DNA of 64,000 nt. It comes from Foetidibacter luteolus (lineage in GTDB: Bacteria > Bacteroidota > Bacteroidia > Chitinophagales > Chitinophagaceae). Shown in pieces: positions 9,201-17,182 of the stretch. A program made the translations under genes and the position numbers. The stretch spans positions 248,001 to 312,000 of the forward strand of contig NZ_VVIP01000035.1 of the NCBI RefSeq assembly GCF_009650435.1, read 5' to 3'. The notes beneath the pieces were generated by a model that saw nothing but the letters and a program-made list of their open reading frames with translations, did not search any database and was not told the origin of the DNA. How positions within the stretch are numbered: the stretch's first letter is position 1; the number at the start of each line of letters is the position of its first letter.

Positions 9201-9820
9201 ATGTTTTGCAGGCCATCAAGCATGTTTACCTGCAAAGCTTCCGCGGCATGGTTTGCGAGTTTACATTTTCTTACAAAGCCATACTTATCACTTGAGCACC
9301 ATTGGTATCTAAAGCTGATTTCCAGGTCTGCATTAACCTCTTCAAATATTACGGAATTGCCATAGCGGCTCTTGTATAAATTTTGCTCGAGATTGTAAAC
9401 GGCAGCGCTCCGCACGGAAAAAGGCTCCCATACATGCGTAAGCCCGTTTTTAAGTATCCGTACTATTGCCCTGCACCCCGTATGCTCCGCAGATTCAGTT
9501 ATTTTATCATCTGTGCAGTAAGGAAACAATGCGTAGTCTGTATTTTTTCTTCCTGCACTTATGCCACCGTTACTTGAAACAAACATCCAATGATTAGAAT
9601 CACTAACAATGCTCATAAAAAATGGCCGCATCGCATCCGCATGCGAAATCTTATAAAAAACTTCACCATCAATTTCAACTTCATCAAGGCCCGTTTGCTT
9701 TGCTGTTGCCGGTTGTTGTAATACTGCGTTCACTTTATGCTGTTTTAATTTGCACTTCATTTCAACCTTATGGCGCCCATTGTATGTTAGCGTTTGCCAA
9801 GGCTGTATTGCTGCTGTCAT
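6284..9820 (-). CDS. large glycoside phosphorylase of the GH94/GH149/GH161 type, probable beta-1,3-oligoglucan phosphorylase
   Basis: A protein of up to 1178 residues without signal peptide. The first 350 residues are beta-rich, followed by an (alpha/alpha)6-like catalytic region. RPEWNDANNALVG (D678) matches the tryptophan-asparagine-aspartate general acid motif of GH94-type inverting phosphorylases; HGDPSRPWNQF and DYQGNWRDIFQNWEAL (about 465-504) also fit the fold. The length fits GH149-type beta-1,3-oligoglucan phosphorylases (about 1,100-1,200 residues) better than GH94 cellobiose phosphorylases. The reaction would be cytoplasmic phosphorolysis giving glucose-1-phosphate. An internal ATG at 9760, preceded by AAGGTTGAA, may be the real start, making 1158 residues. 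The family choice is recognition by eye; GH16, GH17 and transporter neighbours support beta-1,3-glucan. Confidence 0.65.
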   Translation of the reverse strand: MTAAIQPWQTLTYNGRHKVEMKCKLKQHKVNAVLQQPATAKQTGLDEVEIDGEVFYKISHADAMRPFFMSIVSDSNHWMFVSSNGGISAGRKNTDYALFPYCTDDKITESAEHTGCRAIVRILKNGLTHVWEPFSVRSAAVYNLEQNLYKSRYGNSVIFEEVNADLEISFRYQWCSSDKYGFVRKCKLANHAAEALQVNMLDGLQNILPYGVSNDLQTRASNLADAYKRSELIAETGLGIFALSAVIVDKAEPSEALKANVAWSLGLQKAAHLLSALQLKEFRRYGRVQQEEDVKGEKGAYFTVSVFMLNPYEEKEWMTVANVNQSHAAVIQLSESIKGNTGLYDEVLNDIKRGAKNLVRLVASSDGLQATADSLKDTRHFSNVLFNIMRGGIFDDNYQIEKWDFTNYLRKANTIVFENAQHLVQQMPAQFSVFELHKLAYRTANLDLQRLSTEYLPLKFSRRHGDPSRPWNQFSINTKNEMDGSKILDYQGNWRDIFQNWEALAHSYPAFIESMIFKFLNASTFDGYNPYRITKDGFDWETIEPDNPWSYIGYWGDHQVIYLLKFLEFLEKHKPGRIQKMLNQNGFVYANVPYRIKPYKAILQNPKDTIEFDHKSNRAIRERMEAIGADGALLTDVTGEIYHVSFGEKVLATVLAKLSNFVAGGGIWMNTQRPEWNDANNALVGNGLSMVTLCYLRRFLTFLQPVLEKDAAAVIEVSSSLAIFFKEIAAAFEQYKSLLHTRITDAVRKQMTDVLGTAASRYRENVYTNKFNGEKKGLTAKLISGCFNNALKFLDHAIAVNKRGDGLFHTYNLISYDAYSASVSCLSEMLEGQVAVLSSGCLSAEQSLRLLDALRASLLYRPGQNSYMLYPDKNLPGFLHKNNIPWEAASKSSLLKQLIEDKNFSIVEKDVSGGLHFNGNFRNANDAELALSSLDNRYQALVETERTLVLQIFEEVFNHKEFTGRSGTFFGYEGLGSVYWHMVSKLLLAVQEVCIHAIQQNADKQTCRRLAQHFYDINEGIGVHKSPQCYGAFPTDPYSHTPVGKGAQQPGMTGQVKEDILTRFSELGIFVDNGRLSFNPLLLRRNEFCNKETQVQYVNTRGGTEEIKLAPGSLFFTYCQVPVIYMVHGQDGIEIQKADGSAETGSAAALSENDSAAVFKRTGEVVVIKVFIKETSLK

Positions 9821-9884
9821 CAGCCATTATGTCACTCTCTTGTACATCGGTTCATTATCCGGCAATACATGCGCCATCATGCTT

Positions 9885-10210
9885 TGCTAGTTATTGCTTA
9901 AATAATGAAAGGCCATTTATGTACCCAACAGCATTACTGCTGTTAATCGTCTGTTGCGTCGCACTCTTGTACGCTTTGTTCTTTACTCAGCATTGTGCGG
10001 CAACCTTAGTTACTGTTGCCCGCTGCAATTACTGCCTGCAATGACAGCTAATATTCTATGTGCGGCTGAAAAACCGTTCAAACCATCTTCCTTTTTTGCA
10101 GCGGTACTTTACATACGCTCAGCAGGGCCGCATTACTTGCCGCGCAGAGATATACAGTACAAGTGAGTGACACAAGGGACGATGATAGCAGCAATGCAGC
10201 TAAGGGCAAA
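9885..10210. repeat. long intergenic repeat, copy 2 (type B, TTGCGTCGCA core)
   Basis: Second copy of the repeat seen at 4415-4705, in the same orientation, within the 523-base gap between the GH16 gene and the phosphorylase gene. Core TTGCGTCGCA is at 9954-9963. The last 60 or so bases (about 10130-10205) are almost identical to the first copy, the middle is diverged. The rest of the gap (10211-10343) shows nothing I can name. Confidence 0.75.
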
Positions 10211-10343
10211 AAATGTATTAACTGTATTGGTATTGCAGCGTTTCGGGCAAAGCAATTGCCGCAGGCAAAAAATTGCTTGCCATTATTTAATACCGCAGCG
10301 CATACACGGAATAATACCACTATGCTTTGTGTGTATGCAGCAA

Positions 10344-11186
10344 CTATTTTTGCTTATACACTTTTACATAATCTACATACATAGATTGAGGAAAGGGCGT
10401 ACCGGATGTAGGGAAGCCAACGTAATTGCCGCCTACCGCCACGTTAAGTATAATGTAAAAAGGATGATCATATACCCACTCTCCGGTAACGGCATCCGGC
10501 GTGATGCGCTGGAAAAGAAAGTTGTCAACAAAATAGTCAATATAGCCTTCGCCCCACTCAATTGCGTATACGTGGTAGTCTTCATCGAACCTGCCATTGG
10601 AAAGGGCATAGGCTTTTGTAATGGAGCCGCCGCCGGAATAGCCAGGGCCATGTACGCTGCCATGATTAATGTATGGCTCCTGGCCCTTTTGTTCCATAAT
10701 ATCTATTTCGCCGCACTGCGGCCAGGGGGTTACATCAATGTTATCGCCAAGCAACCAAAACGCCGGCCAGATACCCGGGCCATAGGGTGTTTTTATCCTG
10801 GCCTCGAAACGGCCATAAGACTGTGAAAAATTTCCCTTTGTATTTATCCTTGCGGATGTAAAGCCTGCGCCTTCAAAAGACTCCTGCCGTGCAGTGATTA
10901 CGAGATTGCCATCACCATCAAGCGCAGCATTGGAGGGCCTGTTGGTGTAATACTGCAGCTCGCTGTTGCCCCAGCCGCTGGCGCCGATATCAAAAGACCA
11001 TTTAGCCGCATCGGGCAAAGCGCCTGCCGGGCCTGTAAACTCATCGCTCCATGTAAGCTCCCAGCTTCTCTGAGGCAAGGTTTGTACAGCATTTTTTTTA
11101 CAACTTGCCAATGAAACAGAAAGTGCGGCTACCACGCTTAGCGCTCTAAATAATTTGCCTTGTGTTTTTATATGTAATACTCTCAT
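10344..11186 (-). CDS. GH16 beta-glucanase (laminarinase-like) lipoprotein
   Basis: A 280-residue protein with a lipoprotein signal peptide (lipobox SLASC, C29; KK follows). The catalytic domain covers about residues 41-280. The GH16 active-site motif reads GEIDIME with nucleophile E160, D162 and acid/base E165, followed by GSVHGPGYSGGG. The variant without the beta-bulge difference cannot be fixed by eye, but WPAFWLLGDN...CGEIDIME and WGNSELQYYT are typical of laminarinases cutting beta-1,3 or mixed beta-1,3/1,4 glucans. As a lipoprotein next to another surface-type lipoprotein it probably cuts polysaccharide outside the cell or in the periplasm. It lies 48 bases downstream of the binding lipoprotein gene and likely shares its mRNA. 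Confidence 0.88.
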   Translation of the reverse strand: MRVLHIKTQGKLFRALSVVAALSVSLASCKKNAVQTLPQRSWELTWSDEFTGPAGALPDAAKWSFDIGASGWGNSELQYYTNRPSNAALDGDGNLVITARQESFEGAGFTSARINTKGNFSQSYGRFEARIKTPYGPGIWPAFWLLGDNIDVTPWPQCGEIDIMEQKGQEPYINHGSVHGPGYSGGGSITKAYALSNGRFDEDYHVYAIEWGEGYIDYFVDNFLFQRITPDAVTGEWVYDHPFYIILNVAVGGNYVGFPTSGTPFPQSMYVDYVKVYKQK

Positions 11187-11234
11187 AATAATTTTTTTAT
11201 TGCGAAGTGTATGCTTTAAAACAACATGTAGTTG

Positions 11235-13571
11235 CTATCTGAAAAGAATATTATCAATGTATATATTACCGTTGCCTTCAAACTTAAACTGGAATATGCT
11301 GTTTAACGCCACTGGTGCAAATGCGGTTAATGGTATATCAACACTGTTCCAGCCATTTGTGGTAGGCACACCAAGCGTATAGGATGTTTCCACCGGGCCC
11401 GGGCTTATAAGAAATACTTTTAACGAAGTTGAATTTGCGGTATAGTAGTCTATATGCAAATAGGTTTTTCCGGAAACATCCTGGTTGCTGCCCAATTGAA
11501 GGCCCTGGTAATTGAGACCGGAATACAGCAATGTGTTATTACCTGCAACAGGTGTTTGCGTAGTTACCGTTGCCTGCCCCCAGTTAGGGTTAAAATCAGA
11601 GCCTGCAACGTTTGTGTAAGCATCGCTGAAAATTGAAATAACATCCGCTGCCGGGTATGCCGGCGTGGGCGCTGCTACCGGTGGCACCGGCGGAATTTTC
11701 CAGAAATAAATATTGTCAAGATAAACATCAACTCCGGTACCGCCATCAAACTTAAGCTGGATAATACTGTTTAACGCCACAGGCGAAAATGCCGATAAAG
11801 GGATGTCAACACTGTTCCAGCCGGAAGTAGGCACATTAAGCGTGTATGGCGTTTCTACAGGGCCGGGGCTTATAAGAAATATTCTCAGTTGCGATGCATT
11901 TGCTGAATAATAATCCAGGTGCAAATAGGCATAAGAAGAAACATCCTGGCTGCTGCCTAACTGTACGCCCTGGTAATTAAAAGCAGCATAATACAATGCA
12001 TTGTTTCCGCCAACAGGCGTTTGTGTTACTACGGTTGACTGGCCCCAGTTGGGATTAAAGTCTGTACCGGATATGTTTGTATAGCTATCGCTGAAAACAG
12101 AAAGCACATTTTCCGCAGGTGTGGAAGGCACAGGTGCGCCTGTTGGCGGATTTGTAGGGTTTTTGTAGAAGTAAACATTATCCAGATACACGTTAGGTAC
12201 TGAGCCGGAAAGTACCAACTGCGCCAAATGCGCTTTATTGGTAAGCCCTGTAAACGAGGAAAGAGGAATATCTATGCCAACCCATTTTTTTGTTGCCAAT
12301 ACCGGGCTGGTAACCTCAATTTCATGTTGAGAATCATCCCCGCCGCCAAATACGCCGTTGGCGCCAAAATCAACAAGCAGTATCTTAAAGTTATTAGGCG
12401 CTTCTGTGGCATCCGGCGTCCACATATCTATATGAAAAACCTGCATGGAAGATGCATTGACAGGAGGGTTCTTAAATTCAATACCAACAAAATTCAAACT
12501 TCTGTATCTGATAATATCATCCCCGCTTACCGTAACAAAAAAGTTTTCGGTGGTTGAAAATTGCCAATGGGTATTCCAGGTATCTACAGGAACATTTGTG
12601 TACGCATTGCTGTAAAGAGATATAACGTTTGCCGCATCTCTTGTTGGTGCAGGGGCTGCCTCGGCGGGCATAATGGGTGCGCCTGTAGAGGTAATGCTCA
12701 ATGAGCCTGCAGCAGTTTCGCTGCCAAGCTTTGCGGTTATGGTTGCAGTACCTGCATCCACAATGGATATTAAACCATTTTCTGCCACGCCTGCCACGCC
12801 TGTAGATGAGGATAAGAAGGTAAAATAGTATGGCGAAATATTAACCGTTTCGTTAATGCCCGATGGCAGGTTTACGGTTGCCATTAACCCATTAATTGTA
12901 ATCTTATCGCCTGTTTCTGCTTTGGCAATGGTATTGTTTTGTCCATTAAATATTATACCGGTAAGGTGTGCCAGGTCTGCTATTTTCTCAAACTTCACTT
13001 CATCAATCCAAAAGGTATAACCGCGGTCATTTTCCGGGCCTGCAGAGTAATACATTAAGCCTTTTTCTGCTGTAAGCTTTGATGCATCAGGGATAGGAAT
13101 GATTACCTTTTTCCAGTTGCTGTTAACAGCAACTGCATTTAATGTAACCAGGTATTTTGACTCTCCTAAATCGTTGCCGAAACCAATAGAGCCGATAGTA
13201 GCCGCCTGGGTAGCTTTTATGTAAAAGCTAAGCGCATTGTAACCGGATAAATTTCTGCCCGTTTTACTGTAAAACACCCCCCCCGCATACGAACCTTGCG
13301 GGCTGTTGGCATCCGGCACAGCAAAGCGCATGGATGCGGATGAGCTTGCATAGGTTTCCTGTTTATCTACCTGGAAAGCTTTTACGTCAGACCCGCCAAA
13401 TGCCGAATAAGCAAGGTCTCCTGTAAAGTCATCTATAAACACTTCACCCGTAGTTGGGTAAGCCACATCCCTTAACCCCGTAATATCTCTTTTTTTACAA
13501 CCCCCAAAAAACAGCAGGCCAAACACAATAAGGATGCAGGCTGTTATTCGTATTAATGATATATTTCTCAT
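11235..13571 (-). CDS. surface-type lipoprotein with four carbohydrate-binding-like modules
   Basis: A 778-residue lipoprotein (lipobox FFGGC, C25). Layout: a jelly-roll-like module at about 44-197, a bacterial Ig-like (BIG2-type) stretch at about 200-295, then three related modules at about 313-470, 487-625 and 641-778. Each of these begins with (A)(N/D)VxSxxSxxYTN and ends with V(Y/I)LDNxxF. Modules two and three are near duplicates (FNPNWGQ, LISPGPVET, GWNSVDIPL). No catalytic motif is seen. By context it is a glycan-binding protein of the beta-glucan locus, playing the role that SusE/SusF or SGBP proteins play elsewhere; this is inference. Encoded between the barrel-fusion glycosidase and the GH16 lipoprotein. 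Confidence 0.75.
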   Translation of the reverse strand: MRNISLIRITACILIVFGLLFFGGCKKRDITGLRDVAYPTTGEVFIDDFTGDLAYSAFGGSDVKAFQVDKQETYASSSASMRFAVPDANSPQGSYAGGVFYSKTGRNLSGYNALSFYIKATQAATIGSIGFGNDLGESKYLVTLNAVAVNSNWKKVIIPIPDASKLTAEKGLMYYSAGPENDRGYTFWIDEVKFEKIADLAHLTGIIFNGQNNTIAKAETGDKITINGLMATVNLPSGINETVNISPYYFTFLSSSTGVAGVAENGLISIVDAGTATITAKLGSETAAGSLSITSTGAPIMPAEAAPAPTRDAANVISLYSNAYTNVPVDTWNTHWQFSTTENFFVTVSGDDIIRYRSLNFVGIEFKNPPVNASSMQVFHIDMWTPDATEAPNNFKILLVDFGANGVFGGGDDSQHEIEVTSPVLATKKWVGIDIPLSSFTGLTNKAHLAQLVLSGSVPNVYLDNVYFYKNPTNPPTGAPVPSTPAENVLSVFSDSYTNISGTDFNPNWGQSTVVTQTPVGGNNALYYAAFNYQGVQLGSSQDVSSYAYLHLDYYSANASQLRIFLISPGPVETPYTLNVPTSGWNSVDIPLSAFSPVALNSIIQLKFDGGTGVDVYLDNIYFWKIPPVPPVAAPTPAYPAADVISIFSDAYTNVAGSDFNPNWGQATVTTQTPVAGNNTLLYSGLNYQGLQLGSNQDVSGKTYLHIDYYTANSTSLKVFLISPGPVETSYTLGVPTTNGWNSVDIPLTAFAPVALNSIFQFKFEGNGNIYIDNILFR
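11238..12113 (-). repeat. tandem duplication of a binding-module coding segment
   Basis: The stretches 11238-11651 and 11697-12113 encode the last two modules of the lipoprotein and are similar at both protein and DNA level, for example the shared TATAAGAAATA and CCTGGTAATT blocks. This points to a fairly recent in-frame duplication of one module of about 140 residues, joined by a proline-rich linker. Confidence 0.75.
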
Positions 13572-13664
13572 ATCGCATGTTTATTTTTTGGTCAAAATAG
13601 TAATAGCTATGTATAAAAATCTTTACTGAGAAGTTGTGTAAAAACAATGAATTTTAATACCGGC

Positions 13665-13735
13665 AATTGTTTTTTATGGCATCGCCTGTTGCGTCGCAAT
13701 CACTTCATCTTAGTACGGTATGGCAGCTTCAGTCT
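13665..13735. repeat. dispersed TTGCGTCGCAA repeat, short copy
   Basis: Core TTGCGTCGCAA at 13689-13699, preceded by ATGGCATCGCCTG and followed by TCACTTCATC, as in the full copies. It lies in the 230-base gap between the lipoprotein gene and the upstream glycosidase-barrel gene. Confidence 0.65.
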
Positions 13736-13801
13736 GCGGTTGCATCACCAAAACAAAATAGCACAGCTTCAGGCATAACAGCTTTGTTTCAACCAGTTTT
13801 A

Positions 13802-16800
13802 TTATCTGCCAAGATTAATTTGAATGTATGTCCGTATTTCCCATTCATTGCCATCAGGAAAGCCAATAGCGTTAGGGTCGGGCACCCAGTTGCCAGAAGC
13901 ATCAATTGTTTTTACAGGCGAATACCTTGGTGAATATTTATTCAGCGTTCTATATGTACCCCTTATACCAATTTTAGTTGACGGCAGTATAAACCAATCT
14001 GGCTTGCCAACTTCAGTAGAAATATCGGCCATTAACTGTAAGGGGAACGTAAGGTTAAAGTCACGGTGATAATCAAAAGGGCCCCAATCATTAAACTTCG
14101 CAACAGTAGCCAGCTTTATTTTTTTATAAATCGTTCTGATATCTATGCCTGTTCTGTTAATGGTTCTTTTATCATTACCATTAGCCTGGGCGTTGCCAAT
14201 ATAAAAATTTGCAATAAGCCCCAAGTCAGGGTTTACTTTAGAAACAAAGCGGGTGTTAACCTCCCATAAATTCTGGGCCGGGGCAGAACCCGGAAAGGCA
14301 AACAATGTGCGGCCATTTGCCAAAATACCAATTGCAGCGTCTTGTATTGTGGGCAGATGGCGGTAAACAAAATCAGCACTCATTGCAAATTTGGCATCTT
14401 CAGCCCTGTCGTTATCCCACTCGTACATCCATGTAGCAGGTGTTGGATCATAGGTTAACAATAACTCTCCGGCAACTGTTTCCCTGTTGGATCGTACAGC
14501 AAACGGATCATCCAAAATATTTCTTGGCCTTGCAGGGGCAAGGGCATCTGACGGAATGGGCCCCTCAATAGGTTTTTGATAAAGAAAGTTCGGAGCAATC
14601 TGGATGCTGCCATGGTTATAGGTAAAACCACTTAATACATTGTATTGGTTGCCGCTGCCGCAGTCTTTTAAACGCCAGCCGGTAAATGTTTTTGTCTGGT
14701 CTGGCCCGCCATTGGCAACCAAGCCCATATAAGCACCCTGCCCATACCATTTAAAGGCCCCGCCGGTATATGTAAACTTTATTTTACTGCCGAAATTATC
14801 TTTAGACTTTATTTCATCCTGAAACACCTTCTCGTTACCTCCTGTATTTCTTACCAACTGAAAAGTGCGCCCATTAAGCGGCTGGCCAGCCCATAACCCG
14901 CCAAGGTCAAAACCAAAATTTCCAAATTTTCTTGCTATGCTCATAGCGGCTTTCCTGGTTTTTGGCACCGGTACTGCTATTGAGCTTTGTATGCCGCTGC
15001 GCTGCGTTATATCCTCATGAAAGATTCCGGTAACAGTAAATTGTGCCACATTGCGGCTATATTTAACAAGAACCGCAGGGTTAGCGCCCCACCATAGTTC
15101 CGGGCCAAATGCAACTTTTAAACCTTTAATCGCTTTTTTACCTTCTATTTCAAAACCAAAAGGCGCTTCTCCATTGTATATGTCTATATTGGGCCCATAG
15201 TTAGCCTCCTGGTAAAGGCCAAAGAAATCGCCTTCATACCCCCAATGGTTGTGGCCCGTACGGTAAAAGGCATTCAGTTTAAAATACCTGGCATTCCAGC
15301 TTATGCTGCTGCGGTACAGTTGCAACCTGTTATTTGAGTTTACCTGCACCGTGCCGGTGGGCGTATTTACCGTTATTTTTCTTCCGCGGTTTTCATAAAA
15401 AACTTCGTCAATTGGGTTTTCAGCTACATTTCCCAAAACATTAAACTGAACATTTGCGGTAACATTTGAAGATGGCTTAGCGGTAATACCAATATTGAAA
15501 GATTCCATGCGGTCGAAGCCCAGCCTGTTGGGATATGTATTGGAATTGGGAACAACTTCATCCGGTGTAGAAATAAGGCTTCCGCCGGTATTATATGTTG
15601 TAAAGTTCGCCTGTAAATCACTTAAGTAAATCTTTCCTTTATCCTCAGCTATTGAAGCGGCTTTATCCCCTCGGGCCCGCAACATCGCTTCTGTAATTTC
15701 AGCATTGCCAAAATGGTTAAGCTGAACCTGGGCATCACCGCTGTAGGGGTTTATTTTGTGAATTTCTTTCAAAGCATAATATGCTGCCCGTGGATAAAGC
15801 GTATAAATGCCTCTTTCGTTGGTTTTGCCTTTTGCGCAAATACCAAACCATTCCTCGTTCATATTATTTTCGCCGGGTTTAAAATCATTGAGATAACCCC
15901 CATTTGCCCATGACGCGTCAGCATCGTGCTCATCAAGGTTTAAGGTTTGGCCTGTTTTCCACCATCCATCGCTAAACTGAAAAGTAAAACCGCCCAAACT
16001 GTTGCCGCTTTTACCCATACCTGCGGCATTGGCATACATCTCTTTCCAGTTACTTACCAAACATTTTGCCTGGTATTCCTGGTCTTCTTCATTGGCAAGG
16101 CTGTTATACGCATCCGCTCCAAACTCCGTAAGCATTACCGGTTTGCCATACTCTTTCTTAACCCTCTCATATAAATCTGTGAACGAAAAGCCGCGATAAC
16201 TGTTGATACCCAACACATCCACATCCGTACACTCCTTAGCTATAATATCCAGAAAAAGTAAATCCCCGTTACAAATTGCTGCCGGATGAGAAACATCAAT
16301 GGCTTTTATTTCTTTTACCGCGTCATTAAATAACCTGTATAAATGCTGTGCATCCTTTGTAGACTTTCTATCCTGAACAGGAATGTTTTCTGTTTCCGCC
16401 CCCCTCCAAAAAAGGCCATAGTTATTCTCGTTCCCCAAAAGAAACATCAGCACACCAGGAGTATTCTTATATTGGTTTACCATGTCTTTAACCTCGCTTA
16501 ACAACAGTTCTTTTACCAGCGGGCTTGAATAATCGGTATTAGGTGCCCACTTGCCTTTAAGCGTAAGCCCGTAGCGGCCAAAAGAATGGTTTAGTACCGT
16601 GTAAATACCATAATTCTCATATATATATTTAATCCACCTGGCAGGTACGCCTGTATATTGGCGAATAGTGTTTACCCCCATAGTGCGCAGCAATGGCATT
16701 TCGTAATCCAGTGCAGCCTGTATTATATCATCCGGTTGCTTCCATAAGCTGTAAGAATAATTAGTGCCAATAGGGAAGTAATCCCAGTTCATCCCATTAA

Positions 16801-16933
16801 TAAAAAACTCCTTTCCATTAACAATAAGACTCGAACCTCCACCTGTCATTTTGACTGCAACAGTATTTGATTGAGCCTTTACCGAAGCGGTGAAAAAGAA
16901 AAAAAGAAAAGCAGATACGATACTTTTTCTCAT
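13802..16933 (-). CDS. exported clan GH-A glycosidase fused to a C-terminal outer-membrane beta-barrel
   Basis: A 1043-residue protein with a Sec signal peptide (cut after about residue 20, SVKA-Q). Residues about 30-395 form a GH2/GH5-like TIM barrel, with acid/base E169 in LLGNENNYG and nucleophile E270 in MLTEFGAD. From about residue 430 to the end the sequence changes to alternating amphipathic strands rich in Gly, Asn and aromatics (FKLNAFYRTGHNHWGYEGDFFGLY, GLIANFYIGNAQ, YIQINLGR), the look of a transmembrane porin-type barrel. It is the first gene of the beta-glucan cluster, so glycan cutting and outer-membrane passage could be combined in one protein. The fusion is read from sequence; barrel strand count and pore function are inferred. 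Confidence 0.7.
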   Translation of the reverse strand: MRKSIVSAFLFFFFTASVKAQSNTVAVKMTGGGSSLIVNGKEFFINGMNWDYFPIGTNYSYSLWKQPDDIIQAALDYEMPLLRTMGVNTIRQYTGVPARWIKYIYENYGIYTVLNHSFGRYGLTLKGKWAPNTDYSSPLVKELLLSEVKDMVNQYKNTPGVLMFLLGNENNYGLFWRGAETENIPVQDRKSTKDAQHLYRLFNDAVKEIKAIDVSHPAAICNGDLLFLDIIAKECTDVDVLGINSYRGFSFTDLYERVKKEYGKPVMLTEFGADAYNSLANEEDQEYQAKCLVSNWKEMYANAAGMGKSGNSLGGFTFQFSDGWWKTGQTLNLDEHDADASWANGGYLNDFKPGENNMNEEWFGICAKGKTNERGIYTLYPRAAYYALKEIHKINPYSGDAQVQLNHFGNAEITEAMLRARGDKAASIAEDKGKIYLSDLQANFTTYNTGGSLISTPDEVVPNSNTYPNRLGFDRMESFNIGITAKPSSNVTANVQFNVLGNVAENPIDEVFYENRGRKITVNTPTGTVQVNSNNRLQLYRSSISWNARYFKLNAFYRTGHNHWGYEGDFFGLYQEANYGPNIDIYNGEAPFGFEIEGKKAIKGLKVAFGPELWWGANPAVLVKYSRNVAQFTVTGIFHEDITQRSGIQSSIAVPVPKTRKAAMSIARKFGNFGFDLGGLWAGQPLNGRTFQLVRNTGGNEKVFQDEIKSKDNFGSKIKFTYTGGAFKWYGQGAYMGLVANGGPDQTKTFTGWRLKDCGSGNQYNVLSGFTYNHGSIQIAPNFLYQKPIEGPIPSDALAPARPRNILDDPFAVRSNRETVAGELLLTYDPTPATWMYEWDNDRAEDAKFAMSADFVYRHLPTIQDAAIGILANGRTLFAFPGSAPAQNLWEVNTRFVSKVNPDLGLIANFYIGNAQANGNDKRTINRTGIDIRTIYKKIKLATVAKFNDWGPFDYHRDFNLTFPLQLMADISTEVGKPDWFILPSTKIGIRGTYRTLNKYSPRYSPVKTIDASGNWVPDPNAIGFPDGNEWEIRTYIQINLGR

Positions 16934-17120
16934 ACAGCAATTTTTTGATTTGAATTGTAAGACCGTTAGTTTTTCAACAACCAGGCAATTTTTTCAGCAA
17001 TCTTTTAAAAAAAATTTCTGCCGGGATGCAGGTAAAAAAGTGGAGATAAAAATAACTTTCCGAACCGCCCAAAACCTAAAAAACCACCACATCCCTACTA
17101 CTACACTTTCAATTAAGCGT

Positions 17121-17128
17121 TATATTTG
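17121..17128 (+). promoter_or_regulatory. Bacteroidetes-type -7 element before the SusR-like regulator
   Basis: TATATTTG fits TAnnTTTG. It lies in the 249-base divergent gap between the glycosidase-barrel gene and the regulator, about 55 bases before the putative TTG start at 17183. No matching -33 box was recognised. Confidence 0.4.
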
Positions 17129-17182
17129 GCCTAAATACGTACATCTATAATACATCTTGGGCCATATACACTTTCTCTGCGG

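Noticed and set aside
10167..10826. 219-codon plus-strand frame
   Set aside because: Starts in the intergenic repeat and runs antisense through the GH16 catalytic domain, so it is a shadow.
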